Assembly: GCF_019097595.1 (NCBI RefSeq)
Contig: NC_080710.1
Coordinates: 29,860,780-29,924,779, forward strand
Direction: 5' to 3'
Origin: Hemibagrus wyckioides
Taxonomy: Eukaryota; Chordata; Actinopteri; Siluriformes; Bagridae
Length of the DNA: 64,000 bases
Made by a program: the position numbers and the translations under genes. Positions 11,875-24,411 of this stretch are shown in pieces. Numbering within the stretch: position 1 is the first letter of the stretch; every line of letters begins with the position of its first letter. The notes beneath the pieces are model-generated. The model saw only the letters and a program-made list of their open reading frames with translations, was not told the DNA's origin and did not search any database.

Positions 11875-12022
11875 TGTGTGCTTAGTGGTGGGGCTACAGC
11901 TCGGAAGGTTGTGAGTTTGAATCCCAAGTACATCAAGCTGCCACTTCTGGGCCCCTGAGCAAGGCTCTTAACCTTATCCAGTTGATCTGAATAAGAGTGT
12001 GTGCTAAATGAAATGATGAAGT
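11875..12022 (+). mobile_element. tRNA-derived SINE-like repeat A, copy 1
   Basis: It contains a box-B-like gagtttgaatccca, then the body motifs gggcccctgagcaaggc and ctgaataagagtgt. The same order is found at 22119, 56591 and 61975, with a partial copy at 16061. A split tRNA-like promoter plus a conserved body is typical of tRNA-derived SINEs. Confidence 0.75.
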
Positions 12023-12584
12023 TGAAATATAAAAGAACGTCCAAGAACTTGAGACAAGAAAGTAAGTGGAATGAATGATCTGGTCCAGATGAAGATCTTC
12101 TCTTGTAGTAGATGTTTGGATCCTTGTGATGATTACTTGTTTGCTTCAGATTAACCCTGCTGTGGCAAAAGATTTAGGCCAAAAAACGCTGATCGCTATC
12201 TCAGAGACTGGAAATAAATGATGTCTACTGTGCAAAAAGACCAGGAAGGGCTAACTGTGACTGCTACTGTACCTGCTACAGTGTGTGTCAGGAAAGAAAA
12301 GATTAAAACACTACAGGTTGTGCAGTTTTAGGAGCATTTTTAGCTTTAGTGTAGCTATACATCTCACTCCCATGCTCCCAGTGTTCTGAGTTTCCAGTAT
12401 GACCACTGATCCATCCAGATGCTCTAACCCTGGTTGGAGTCTTGTCACTTGCTGGTGCTCACTGCTGCTGGGAATAGATCTGTATGGACAGCCTGTGACC
12501 CAGGGGATTGCTGTGAATAGAACCACTTGGAGACTATCATGCTGTCTTTGAATTGTTGTTGCATCAGTCAGCTTTAAGCAGGAA
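12023..12584. other. Unannotated interval
   Basis: No gene recognised. A segment near 12140-12300 (ctggaaataaatgatgtc, ctgtgcaaaaagacc) may be diverged transposon sequence but is not assignable. Confidence 0.4.
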
Positions 12585-12960
12585 GGAATTAGTGTTAAGT
12601 CTAAAATGAACTCGGAAACAACACTGACCTATTAGTTTCTCAAGAGCTCTTAGTTGCACAATTCCTCATGACTATAAACTTTTTTTTAGAGTGGAACTTT
12701 TACATTATTTCCTGTCCAGTGTCACCCAAATGAGGATGAGGTTCTCTTCTGAGCCTGGTTCCTCTCAAGGTTTCTCCCTCATATCATCTCAGGGAGTTTT
12801 TTCTCACCACCGTCGCCTCAGGTTTGCTCATCAGGGATAAATGTTAGAGATAAATAGTAACTTAACTTTAAACTTTATCATTTTTTCTATCTTTCTATAC
12901 TTCTGTAAAGCTGCTTTGAGACATTGTTAAAAGCGCTAAACAAATGAATTAAATTGAAAA
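12585..12960 (+). repeat. Interspersed repeat D, copy 2
   Basis: Collinear with 28700-29062: gtctaaaatgaactc, then gtccagtgtcaccca, then ctcatatcatctcaggg, then agatttaaactt-type AT sequence, then a ctgctttgagacattgttaa tail. The 3' tail resembles those of fish non-LTR retroelements. Confidence 0.8.
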
Positions 12961-13212
12961 TAATACTGTAGTCATACTGTATTTACTGTTGCAAGCTTTA
13001 AATTTGCTACTGGCAACTAATTTGGGATCTTTCTAAAAAATTACTGCTAAAATTGAAATGAACAAAATTTTCTGCGAATAGAATATTAGAAAATGTACAG
13101 CTTTGATTTAATAATCTTAAATGAGGTTTCTTGTGTGTTGTAAAAGATGTATGTATACAAGATGTTTTACCTTGCTAAGACATCATTTTGTAGTCTTTAT
13201 ATTAAAATCAGT

Positions 13213-13248
<36 letters not shown>

Positions 13249-15857
13249 ACTGTCGGAGGTGTAGTGTTAAAAGAAAATGTGTCTCTTCCTCATCTGTACG
13301 CGACTCACGTAATCAGATGAAACTAACTTGCCCTACGAGACGATGTAATAAAAATTATGAGTGATGACTCTAAAGATGAGTTCAGTCATGCTCGATTGAT
13401 CCTCCAGACTCACCTGTGAGTAAAATGACACACCTGCCCTTCAGCCAAGAAGCACTGGGAAAAGTAAGAGTAACGCTTTGATTCTTACGAGATATGAAGT
13501 CTCCAAAGCCAGCCTGGGGAGAAACTATTCATAGGCCACTTTGTTTCCTCAGCTGCTCTTTTCCTCCTTTAAGCAGGGCCTGGGGAAGTGAGGGCTGTTT
13601 AATTAGAGCGTGTTTATAGTGTGTCCTGGTGATGGGAATGTGCAGTATTTAACTTCATCACCCACACATCCTGGCAGGCAACAAAATCCCCACCGGCTCC
13701 ACAGCACCAGGGCTTCTCTATCTTTTTTTTTTTTTTTTTTTTTTTTTGAGCCAATGAGAGAGCTCTATTTTACTAATCCACATCATTTCTTTTTTTAATA
13801 ATTATTTTTTTAAATATATATTGGGCCAATTGAAGCACTCAATTTTATCAATCAACACCATTTCTTTTTATTGGGAAACATTATTTATTTAGAGATATTG
13901 GATAAACTAAAGAGCTATATTTTATCCATCCACAACAATTATTCTTATTTATTTTTATTTATTTTTTAGAAATGTTGGTCCAATTGGAACACTATTTTAT
14001 GAATCCAGTTTTACTGATTAATTTACTTATTTATTTATTTTATTTTATTTCAATTTTTTTTAAGAGAATCATTTTGTTCAAGATAACCTTCCCAAACAAG
14101 CACAGACCTTATTTCAGATTTCAGGCCTTTAACCAAGAACACACTCAAAAAAGCCACTGATTTCAGGACGATGGAACCACAAGTGTTAAACACTGACTCG
14201 TTTCCGAGTTTTAGGATTCTTTTCTTGCAGCACTTTACACAATATCAATCTTTTTAAATACAAAAAAAATCATATTCAAATGTTTTTTAGTCACACAGAC
14301 ATTCACATGAAGAATAGAAATAGGGAGAACAAAATAGAATAGAAATAGAATAGTATAAGCAGAATGTAAAAAAATAATAAAACTAGTAAATAAAATAAAA
14401 ATAAAATAAAAACAAAATAAAATTAGGCATACAGAACAATAATAAAAATATACAGAATATGAATGCAACACAGTGACTGATATATGGTGATATGAATGTA
14501 GCATGACTGTTATATAGCGTGACTGAATAAAAAGTGCATTTGTGTGCAATATGTGTGCGGTTTTAGTGCATCTATGCAAAGTGTGCTGTGCAAAAAGTCT
14601 AAAAATATCTTTTATTTCTTTCTAATCCAGCAAACCTGTGCATTAAATGTAAACTAGATTATTAATCGGTGCATCGGTTTGATTGTAATGTTTATGCCAA
14701 GCGATCACCGGGCTGCTGTGGACATTGTCACGTGAGCATTTTTCAATTGTTTTTAGGAATGAAATTTTTTTTTTTCCCACAAGTTATTTGAGTGAATAGG
14801 ATTTCAGGGTAAGAAGAACGTTGTTAAAATTGATACTCGTGGCCTGGGACTTTAGCTTTACTCGGCTACACAAGTGCAGCATTCTATGAGGTTATTAGGT
14901 TTTCTGTCACAGTGTAATTACTGTCTTCACTGTTCATGTCATGTTTCACTGCTACTTTCCTGCTAATCTCTAAACCATGGACAAGGCCATTAACACATCA
15001 GCTCTGTGCCATGGCTAATCCACTTCTGATGAGGGATTTCATTTTAAAAATATGATTTGACGGATTTGCGGATTAAAGCCGGGTTTCGCAGAATAGCTGA
15101 TAGGCCAGTTTGTTTAATGACCAACTTGAGCTTCTCTTTCATATTCGTGTTCTTGTGTTTATTGTGTAAATGTGTTCTGAAGTGGAACAGCAGAAAATGA
15201 GAAGCCTGAGCACTTAGTTTTGTGGAATTGTGCAGAAATTTACCTCTGCAGCACGATATGTTTGAACTTTAACGCAAATGGATTAATTGGTTTGTAAATT
15301 AGCCATTAATTACTAGCATTAGCAGTTACAATAATTAATAATAGTGTATGAAATTTAGCACTTTTTCTACTTTTTGTAGCAATGCATTCTAAATGCTCTT
15401 ACATTATAATATTTAAATATCAAACACATAACCCTTAATCCATAAATAGTTACAGTTACATGTGTTTACACAAGTTAAGTAGCTTATGGCACATGTTTTA
15501 GGTCTCTTGTTACAGTGAAGCTGGTGTTAGTGCTGCCAGTCATGCTTGGGTATCATCTATCTACTGTTTTTAGCTCAGACGAGAAAGTGTAGAAGCCAAA
15601 ATATAGCTTACAGCAGTCGATTTACTTCAGCGTATCATGTATGCTATATAATAGGCTTCATATTAGCTTTGCTAGCAACGTAAAACTGTACTGACGACAT
15701 ACATAGCTGTAGGGACGTGGCGGCTAATACCTAATTTGCAGAAATTTGAGAAACTCTCGACTCACGTGTTATTCTGTCGCTCTGTCTCTTGGTGTTGTCG
15801 GTGAGATCGTAGGTTTGTGTCACGCAGATCTATGTCCTGAAGTTGTATAGTTGCTTG
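12961..15857. other. AT-rich interval with simple repeats, no gene
   Basis: (GA)n lies at 13214-13248 and a run of about 24 T at 13723-13746. Region 13750-14420 is extremely AT-rich, with ATTTATTT and AAAATAGAATAG motifs, and may include an old retroelement. No convincing reading frame is present. Confidence 0.5.
13214..13248. repeat. (GA)n microsatellite
   Basis: About 16 GA units. Confidence 0.95.
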
Positions 15858-15859
15858 TT

Positions 15860-15968
15860 GGAACTGGAGTCTCCTCAACATCCTGACATCAGGGTCTGAT
15901 CTCACTAATGCTCATATAGAATATGTGAATGAATCAATCCACACAGCCATGTTCTAACATCTAGTGGA
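15860..15968 (+). mobile_element. Tc1-like relic, second copy of the 8241 family
   Basis: The reverse complement matches 8320-8430 closely: gaactggagtctcctcaaca here against tgaggagactccagttcc there, and ccatgttctaacatctagtgg against ccactagatgttagagcatgg. It is cut on the right by the AGAAG microsatellite. Confidence 0.75.
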
Positions 15969-15970
15969 AA

Positions 15971-16056
15971 GCCAGAAGAGAAGAGAAGAGAAGAGAAGAG
16001 AAGAGAAGAGAAGAGAAGAGAAGAGAAGAGAAGAGAAGAGAAGAGAAGAGAAGAGA
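15971..16056. repeat. (AGAAG)n microsatellite
   Basis: About 17 units of a 5-bp repeat, joining a Tc1 relic on its left to a SINE fragment on its right. Confidence 0.96.
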
Positions 16057-16060
16057 ATGT

Positions 16061-16160
16061 GCCACCAGGCTGCTACTGCTTGGGGTAGCCCTCAATTGCT
16101 CCGTTGAGTGAATGAAATTATATGTAAGTTGCTCTGGATAAAGGTGTCTGCCAAAAACTG
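16061..16160 (+). mobile_element. SINE-like repeat A, partial copy
   Basis: Only the 3' body remains: accaggctgctactgct, ccctcaattgctc and gttgctctggataaaggtgt. The tRNA-like head is missing. Confidence 0.65.
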
Positions 16161-16383
16161 TTAAGAGTGGAATAAATCTGTTCACAAAGCATCTTTTAGC
16201 CATATTGTGTATTAAATTCTCTAAATGTTGTCATGAACAGATATGATAATATTATGTGTCCTTTTATTGCATTCTAATCATGTCACGTGTGCAACCAGAG
16301 CAACATGAGCAATTATGCTGCTTTATATCAGGTACTATAAGGTATGCTAGAAAGTTTTCACACACTATACATATATGTATATA

Positions 16384-16946
16384 CACTACCAGTCAAAAGT
16401 TTGGACACACCTTCTTGTTTTTTGTTTAGGGGTTTATTTTCTACATTCTTGAACAATACTGGAGATTTCAAAACTATGAAATAACACACATGGACTTAAG
16501 TAATCCATATGTAATGACAACAAAAAACAACAGTCAGTTGTTATTTTAAGACACGAAGGTCAGGTGTTCTGGAATAGTTCTTGCAAGAACAGTATTGTCA
16601 AGTGCATTTGCAAAACCCATCAAGCACCATGATGAAACTGGCTCACATGAAGACCATCCCAGTAAAGCAGGACCAGGACTTACCTCTGCTGCAGAGGAGA
16701 AGTTCATTTAGAGTGACCAGCCTCAGAAATCACCAATTAACAGCACCTCAGATTAGAGGCGTTATGAAGGCTTTACAGAGCATCAGTAGCAGACATATCT
16801 CAATATCAACTGTTCCAAGGACATTATTGAGAAGTTTTCCTTTTTCATTATTAGAGAAGTTGTCATTATTCATTATTAAGAAATAAACATCAGGAAATCA
16901 GGAAAGACCATGGAATTAGAAGGTGTGTCCAAACTTTTGACTGGTA

Positions 16947-16949
<3 letters not shown>
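16384..16949 (+). mobile_element. Non-autonomous Tc1-type element with 32-bp TIRs
   Basis: Perfect 32-bp inverted ends lie at 16384-16415 and 16918-16949 (starting cactaccagtcaaaagtttg), flanked by TA on both sides, the standard Tc1/mariner target duplication. The 566-bp interior retains a decayed N-terminal transposase region on plus, readable around 16630-16830 as LAHMKT, PLLQRRSSF and SRHISIST, and nothing of the DDE core. It is therefore an internally deleted derivative that would need a transposase supplied in trans. Confidence 0.9.
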
Positions 16950-17002
<53 letters not shown>

Positions 17003-17010
17003 GTATATAT
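16950..17010. repeat. (TA)n microsatellite at the right end of the Tc1 MITE
   Basis: Alternating TA begins exactly at the TA target duplication and degrades into TATG. The left flank is only weakly AT-alternating. Confidence 0.95.
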
Positions 17011-18241
17011 GTGTGTTCATGATTTATGAAGTAGTGCACTATTAAAAAATTTCAAACAGCATTAAACACAAGCATCATAAAGGGTAGAGGTGCATAGTGT
17101 TTCATCTTAACCCTTTTTTCCCCCTAATCTCATTTTCCCTTTGAACTTTTAAAGACTTGACCATCTGTGGCCCGGGAACGATAGCCAGGCGGAAGCAGCA
17201 GGCTTTGAAATTGCCCCCTCTGACTCGAGCGCAGGAGATTAGTGGCCTTGATACGCCGGATCCCGGGGAGGATCGCAGGTGCTTTGAAATCTCAGATGAA
17301 ATCTCAGACGCTCACACTATAATCCTTTTATCTGGAATGCATCAGCAAGCCCTCTCCATCCTTCACGACTGAACGATGACTTTATAACTGCTCGTGCCTT
17401 ATGTCTGTCTCTCCTGTAATCTGTCTTTCTGTCAGTCTGAGTCTCAGTGCGTCACAACACGACTCGAGGATAGTTTCATTATTTGGTTTAAATATTTAGT
17501 TGTTGAAATAAAGAAAAAAATAAAGGAGGAAAAAGGTTCTTAAATAATATATGATAGAATGTAATGAATAAATAAATGTTTAAATAAGTTTGCACCGATG
17601 CACAGATTTCTATATGGAAAAGTGTTCAGCAATGGAGAATTGTTCAACGGAAATTGGTGGAAATTGTAAAACAAAAAAAAACAAAAAAAAAGAAATAAAA
17701 CCTGATTTATTTCTTAAAGGAAATAAAACTATTTAAATATAAAAAGTGAAGAAGAAAAAAAAAAAAATATATATATATATATATACTTTATTTAAAATAG
17801 TTGCTGCATTTGTTTTTTTTCATATTCATATATGTCGTTTTTTCATATTCATATTTGTCGTTTTGTTCTGAATTCATTCCGTTAACATTTCACTCTGAAT
17901 AAACAATGTAAATACCAAATAAAATCCACTTGAAATAATTCTGGAAATTTATCTTAAGTGAAAACTTTATCCTGGTCAGGGTTGCAGTTGGATTTTTTGG
18001 GAACGCTGGGAACACAGGGAATGCTGGGAATGGTTTATCCTGCTCAGGAATCTGATTCTGAAGCTGATATTAAAAACACTGGACATAAAGCAGACTTGCA
18101 CCCTGGATGTCCATCCATCCATCCATTCATTCATTCTTTCATTTATACATACATCTTCAGTAACTGCTAAATCCTGGCCATGGTCACACTGGGTCCTGAC
18201 AAAACTGACAAAATAACACACATTATTGTTCATGTAACTGT
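17011..18241. other. Mostly unique interval
   Basis: A GC-richer island at 17157-17372 has an open plus frame of 71 codons with no recognised domain; its complexity and GC content contrast with the flanks, so it could be a conserved non-coding element or an exon. Poly-A and TA tracts lie at 17755-17785. Region 17970-18200 resembles diverged repeat C followed by (CATT/CATC)n. Confidence 0.45.

Positions 18242-18292
<51 letters not shown>
18242..18292. repeat. (GATA)n microsatellite
   Basis: About 12 GATA units. Confidence 0.97.
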
Positions 18293-18322
18293 TTTTCTAC
18301 TTTGGTGGTGGTGGTGTTGTTC

Positions 18323-18349
18323 TGTGTGTGTGTGTGTGTGTGTGTGTGT
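18323..18349. repeat. (TG)n microsatellite
   Basis: About 13 TG units after a GGT repeat. Confidence 0.93.
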
Positions 18350-19073
18350 ACACCACATATCCTTGACTAGCCCCTTATGTCACTCTAAACAGGATCACTG
18401 TTCTAGAAATCCGGAGTGTCCCTAGAAGAGCCGGGCCAACTTTATTTCGCCCTTCACTATCCATCTCCATCCTTTAAATTCTTCTATCCTTCTTGATCCA
18501 CCCTGCACCCCCACCCTCTCTCTCTCTCTCTCTCTCCCTGGCTCATAAATGCCCAGTCTTTCTCTGGATAATAAACAGCTCCAGCAGAGCAGACCCCTGG
18601 TCTCCAGGTTATACTGCACAACTCCGGAAACTCGGCTCCTGTTACAAGGCTCAGCATTCAAGCCACTGGGCCACAGATCGTTTCCCTCGAGCCATGAAAC
18701 ACATCCGCTGAGGTAAAGTCAAGAAAAACTTCTCTAGTGAAAGTCTGATAGCACGTAGAAGTGTTTCCTGTACGACATTAGCAAAGATGAGAGAAACATA
18801 AGATACACAAATGATGAAGAAAGAACAAAAAAGTGCATAAAAAAGACTTTTCAAATGGATGATAAATTATTTCCAACAAACACCCCTGAGGAATGTGGGT
18901 AAACATTAACTAAACCAAATAACAACCTCAGAGAATCCCTGGATAATCTCCCAAATATTAGCCAGTATGCTAATCACTTTTTGTTGTAATCAATTGTTTG
19001 TTTGTTTAAGCAAGAACCGAGTCAACAGAACAAAATATTATTCATATAAGTATTTTCATCAAAATACAACCCT
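18350..19073. other. Unannotated interval
   Basis: No gene recognised. It contains (TC)n at 18518-18536. Confidence 0.5.
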
Positions 19074-19738
19074 ATAGCATGCTAATAGCCGTGCTGATAT
19101 GAACTAGCTTGCATGCTAATAGCCCTGATGATATGAACTAGCTTGCATGCTAGTAGCTCTGCTGATATGAACTAGCTTGCATGCTAATAGCCCTGATGAT
19201 ATGAACTAGCTTGCATGCTAGTAGCTCTGCTGATATGAACTAGCTTGCATGCTAATAGCTCTGATGATATGAACTAGCTTGCATGCTAATAGCTCTGATG
19301 ATATGAACTAGCTTGCATGCTAATAGCTCTGATGATATGAACTAGCTTGCATGCTAATAGCTCTGCTTATATGAACTAGCTTGCATACTAATAGCCCTGA
19401 TGATATGAACTAGCTTGCATGCTAATACATCTGATGATATGAACTAGTTTGCATGCTAATAGATCTGATGATATGAACTAGCTTGCATGCTAATAGCTCT
19501 GATGATATGAACTAGCTTGCATGCTAATAGCTCTGATGATATGAACTAGCTTGCATGCTAATACATCTGATGATATGAACTAGCTTGCATGCTAATACAT
19601 CTGATGATATGAACTAGCTTGCATACTAATAGCCCTGATGATATGAACTAGCTTGCATGCTAATAGCTCTGCTGACATGCACTAGCTGCATGCTAATAGC
19701 CCTGATGATATGAACTAGCTGCATGCTAATAGCTCGGC
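19074..19738. repeat. 34-bp minisatellite, about 19-20 copies
   Basis: The unit contains gatatgaactagcttgcatg followed by ctaatagctctgat. Units vary at a few sites (gccctg, gctctg, acatctg and gatctg; gcatgc or gcatac), and the last copies lose one base. There are no unique spacers, so this is a head-to-tail minisatellite. Confidence 0.97.
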
Positions 19739-20006
19739 TGTTAGCACTACAGCTTCACTCTGTTAATTCTCTTGCTTCTGGGGGAGAGAAAAATTAAAAA
19801 TAAAATAATATAAATAAAATTAAAAGCTGGTCCTTCAAAGTTAAATGAGTCATTCATTCATTCATTTACTTACATTTACTTATTTTTATATACTTACTTG
19901 TTTGTCTGTTTTTGAGGCTGAATGACTCCTGGATCATTATCATTATTTATGAAAGTATTTTTCTTAATGGACATGATGACATGATAAAGTTATTATCTTG
20001 AATCTT

Positions 20007-20027
20007 ATAATAATAATAATAATAACA

Positions 20028-20064
<37 letters not shown>
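20007..20064. repeat. Inverted (AAT)n/(ATT)n pair
   Basis: AAT repeats are followed by CAATT and then ATT repeats, so the tract can fold on itself. Confidence 0.94.
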
Positions 20065-20066
<2 letters not shown>

Positions 20067-20180
20067 TACTACTACTACTACCAATAATAATAATAACCTG
20101 ATTTATTTATTTATTGTATTTATTTATTCCTTCTTTACTTACTTGTTTTATATTTATGTCCTTATGTATTTGTTAAATAT

Positions 20181-20228
<48 letters not shown>
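20181..20228. repeat. (TTTC)n microsatellite
   Basis: About 12 TTTC units. Confidence 0.97.
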
Positions 20229-21939
20229 GTTAACAGTGAAGCATAAAAAGCATTGTATGTATCTAATCTGCAAAATGTGTCTATGTAACATAGCTGACAA
20301 AATATTGTCCTATAATAATGTTCTGCTATTTTTTCTGCATCCTCTTTTTAAAAAAATGATTTTTATCAAATTTTTAAAATGACTAGTTATTCTACAGTAT
20401 CTATTTTTTAAAGTTTTTGGTACTCGTCACCCTCATTAATGCAGATGTGTAGCGTCGTCTCTCCTCTGCCTCGTTTAGTCGATCTGTAACAGATACTTTA
20501 CTTTAATCTCTCTCAGAAAGTCTCAAGAAATAACATAGCACTAAAGCTGTATTTATAGTCCAGTTCCTCTATCACTGTTTACTGACCTTGTAGTCTGGTG
20601 TGTAATCTTCAGAAGGTCAAAATGTTTTGAGTTTTCTTTTAAATGGTAGAAAATTACAGCTCTCTGTTGCCTCGATCGATATTCCCCTCAAGAAGAGCAC
20701 TCTAAAAAGTGTTGGTGCTTCCAACGTATTGATGTGCCTAATTAATTTACTAATCTTTGCAGTTTTTAGACAAAGGGAAGGAGTTGAGCAAATGGGCGTA
20801 TAATTGGGGATAAAAAGAGAAGAGAAAAGACGTAGCGAAATTCATAGTTGATTAAGACATAGAAAGATAATATAGAGTCGAAACAAAACGGATCTCTCTT
20901 CCTCGGCTCGGCTTTTCCCGCTCTCGGTCAGGCTGGAACTGTTAATTTGTTTCTGTTAAAACTCACTGACACTAGACAGACTTCTTATTTTTCAGCCTAG
21001 TGGACCTCAGACCGCATTTCTCTTCCTCTCTAAATCATCTGTCTGAAATGCCTTTGTTCATGTAGCGGCACATTCTTAGATGACCCCCGAATAGATCAGA
21101 AGCAAAATTGGTCATTATTCTGAGAGTAATAGAAACAGAATAAGCACAAAATTGCTGGTGTATCTATGAAAGCACCGGGACCATACTTCACTTCAACATC
21201 ATTTTTCTGTTCCATTTTGTCCTTGCCATGGAACAGGCTCATTTGTTATGACTCCACGGCTCCATTATTTCGAGGGACTTCAAGAGAATAGTAGAAGATG
21301 GCATAAAGCTGTCACCGCACTGAGGTCGTTTATATAACGCCCCAAGCATAACCTGTGTGTAGACAGAGATGTGAGGCCAGGTGACAAATAGCAGACATTT
21401 AGGAGTGATGCTCTGTATCTTCTTCATCTCCTGATCCATTATTGAGGAAGCAAAGAGACAGAGATGTTGCCTGCCGAGAGAGAAGCAGCAGGCAGAGAAC
21501 GAGCTAATGATGCATCGGTTCTGAGATGAGACGAGGTCGTGCCCCGAGGCCAGGTCGGTGCACGCTGTATGTGCGAGAGCTACTCACCTCCGCAGCGCAG
21601 CAGCAGGAAGGATCAACATCACCGAGTGGGCAGAGGGCAACACACACACACACACACATCAGCCTGTAGGATCTGCCAGGAAACTGCAGAGAGAAACATA
21701 ACTGTGTGTTACAACCTATCGACCGTCCGCTGTGTGACGGTCACAGGCCCGGTGTGACGCTTACGCTGTCGCTGCAACATGGGTTAACGATGTGTCTGTG
21801 CTGTGAGATGAACTCTACTGTGACTTGCTCTGCTCTTATTGTTCTGCAGGTACACACAAAGCGCTGAAGTAAGTTTTTAATCCTGAAGCGATGCACTTCA
21901 ATGTTCTGACCTCTCTATATTTAGATATTTCACCATAAC
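20229..21939. other. Mixed unique sequence, no gene recognised
   Basis: Segments at 20880-21080 and 21470-21780 are more GC-rich and complex than average. The latter holds a short (CA)n at 21640-21658 and open plus codons at 21539-21757 without any known motif. These could be regulatory or untranslated exon sequence; nothing decides it. Confidence 0.45.
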
Positions 21940-22118
21940 CAGGAGTCTAAGGAAGATGACCCCCATGGACTGGGACCTGTCCATCACAAGGGTACAGTCA
22001 CACACTACAGATAATTTAGAGATGACAATCAGCCAAGTATGCAAGTCTTTGGACTGGGGAGGAAACCAGAGAACCCAGAGGAAACCTCTAAAGCGTGAAA
22101 AGAACATGCAAACTCCAA
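21940..22118 (-). repeat. Interspersed repeat C, copy 2 (inverted)
   Basis: The plus text ctttggactggggaggaaac, agagaacccagaggaaac and gaacatgcaaactcca is the reverse complement of repeat C. Its head is cut where SINE A begins. Confidence 0.75.
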
Positions 22119-22300
22119 GTAGGGATGTGGTAGCAGTGGTTGTGGATGGTTGTGAGTTTGAATCCCAGGTCCACCAAGCTGCCATTGCTGGGCCCCTGAG
22201 CAAGGCCCTTAACCCTCAATTGCCCAGTTGTATAAAATGAGATAAAACGTAAGTCACTCTGGATAAGGGTGTCTTCTTCCAAATGCCAGAAATGTAAATG
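22119..22300 (+). mobile_element. tRNA-derived SINE-like repeat A, copy 2
   Basis: Most complete copy here. A box-B-like gagtttgaatcccaggtcc is followed by gggcccctgagcaaggcc, ccctcaattgcccagttgt and taagtcactctggataaggg. It directly abuts an inverted repeat C copy. Confidence 0.8.
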
Positions 22301-23409
22301 CTCAGGTATGAAGGTGTAGAGTAGAAAGTGTACATTATAAAATCTGTGTATTAGAATCTGGCTAATCCAGCTAGCTGAATTAATTGTACATAGATCCACA
22401 TTCAGACATATTTTAATTTTATTATAACTTACTTCACATTGAATTTGTTTTTTGTTAAAAAGTATTATTCAGATGTGATCATTAATGCAGGATTTAAGAA
22501 CTCTTTTTTCCCCTCAGCCCTAGTTTATAATGTGTGAGAGTTACATTGTGTAGTGTGTGTGTGTGTGTGTGTGTGCACAGCAACAACCCTACAGGCAATC
22601 ACTACTTCCAAAGCAGGAAAGGAGAGACAGAACATTGCACTGAGGAAATGAAGCAAGCTGGAGATGCATCTGCAGTCTGGGCACAGTTGGATATCTCTTA
22701 CACCTCAAAAACATCAGCTGGATAATTATGCATAGAGTGGGTGGAGATTGTTCACCCAAAGAAGGAAAAAAAAAGAAGAAGAATTCCAAATGGAAGCCTC
22801 AGGTGCAAAATGTAGCCATGGATCATAAATAATGTCTCTGATCCCCCCTCCCTCTCCTATGTTTGTGTATATGAGCAGGGTGCCATTATTAATGCATAGT
22901 GCTCGTGGCTCAGGTGTTTGGTTTCAGATCACACTGAAGTAGCTTTCTATTTCAGGCTGGCGATCAACAAAAAAATCTTGTCTAGTCTCACACATTCTCA
23001 GGGCTTTTTATAACACCGGTACCTTGCCTGGGGCCAAAAAAAAACGAGTCAATACAAACTATATTTGAACACAATCAGAAAAGGTTTATGCATAAAAAGA
23101 TCACTAATATTTGCTCTAAAATTGTATATTACCAGTGGCATATACAACATGTCTAAACGTTGCCGTGGCAATAGCATTGCGTGCTGTAATTGAAGCTTTC
23201 AACTAAATAATTTAATTTTTAATTACATTGATGACAAACTGTGATTCTGATATTTTACAATATGGACATGATCCTACCACCACCATGCTTCACATCATTA
23301 TGCTAATTAATGTGTTAACTTCAACTAGGTCTATTTATGCTGCAGTATATCTCCAATATTCTAGTCTCTAGAACCCTATCTAGAATTTCTATCTAGAACC
23401 TAACCCTAT
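22301..23409. other. Unannotated interval
   Basis: (GT)n lies at 22552-22574. No gene or RNA recognised. Confidence 0.5.
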
Positions 23410-23482
23410 TGTAATGGGATATAAGAAGAAAGAATTTCACTTTGCAGTGATGTATATGTGACAAATAAAGGCTACTTAACTT
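23410..23482 (+). mobile_element. SINE-like repeat B, 3' tail only
   Basis: The segment gaagaaagaatttcacttt followed by aataaaggctacttaact matches the 3' end of the fuller copy at 46384-46610. The tRNA-like head is missing. Confidence 0.7.
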
Positions 23483-24411
23483 GATAGGGTAAAAACAGAA
23501 TAAACAATCCAAATCAACAGGCAGAAACAACGTCAGAAAACCAGGCACAAAATCCACAAAACCAAGACAATCTATAATGCAAACAACCCAGAAAAACACA
23601 AACAAGACACGTGATTCGAAACACAATGCCAAACAAAAGATCAATGAACGTCTCAGCATGCAGCTAACTGTCAATACTCCGCATTGTACCGTAGCGTGAG
23701 CGTGGTTTACATAATCTTGAACCAGGAAATGAACCAGGAAACATGCAGGAAGTGCAGGTGGTGCCATGACACCTATATTGAGTTTCCACTTAAGTTCAGT
23801 TTCGGTGTCTTTAGAACGCAGAATTTTTGTCAAATGTTTTTCTGAATCTAAGCAAGATTTGAAATTAAAAATTCATCACTGCGATTCTTTTATGGCCCTC
23901 AGCTTTGTGGATTATCTCCAGTTCCTTCAGAGTTCCACAGACATCACAGCACAAATCTGTGGAAATATCCAGCTTGTAATGACCATATACCATATAATTA
24001 CTGCTAGACTGGTAGGCCCTCATTGCTACTACTATTGCATTAGATACAAGGTATTTTTAAAGAAAATGACATGACAGTAGTCGGTTGAGCGTGTCTAATG
24101 TTTGTGATCAATTTGATGGAATAATAAGGAAGATAGATTAGCAGATTAGCGATTAGCATTGGTATGGAGGATCAGGGTACTTAATAATGTGAGCTAGCTG
24201 ATGGTGTTCCACACATTTTGACAATGAATAAATAAGTTTAATCTGCTTTTTTTATGCTAATGTATTCCTATTTCACCCACTTACCATTGCAAATTCTCTC
24301 CTGCTAGCTAGTTCACAAGAAGTTTCCAACTGGGAGGATGAGGGCTAGCATGTGCTTCCTCAGCGCAAATGAAACCTGACCAGGGGACATCCCTTTTTAC
24401 CAGTACACTGG
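23483..24411. other. Unannotated, partly repeat-like
   Basis: Region 23490-23770 is rich in caaaacc/aacaagac motifs with gaaccaggaaacatgcagg, which looks like old retroelement sequence but is unnamed. No gene. Confidence 0.4.

Noticed and set aside
19074..19738. CRISPR-like array of 34-bp repeats
   Set aside because: Head-to-tail copies with no unique spacers, and the genome looks like a vertebrate.
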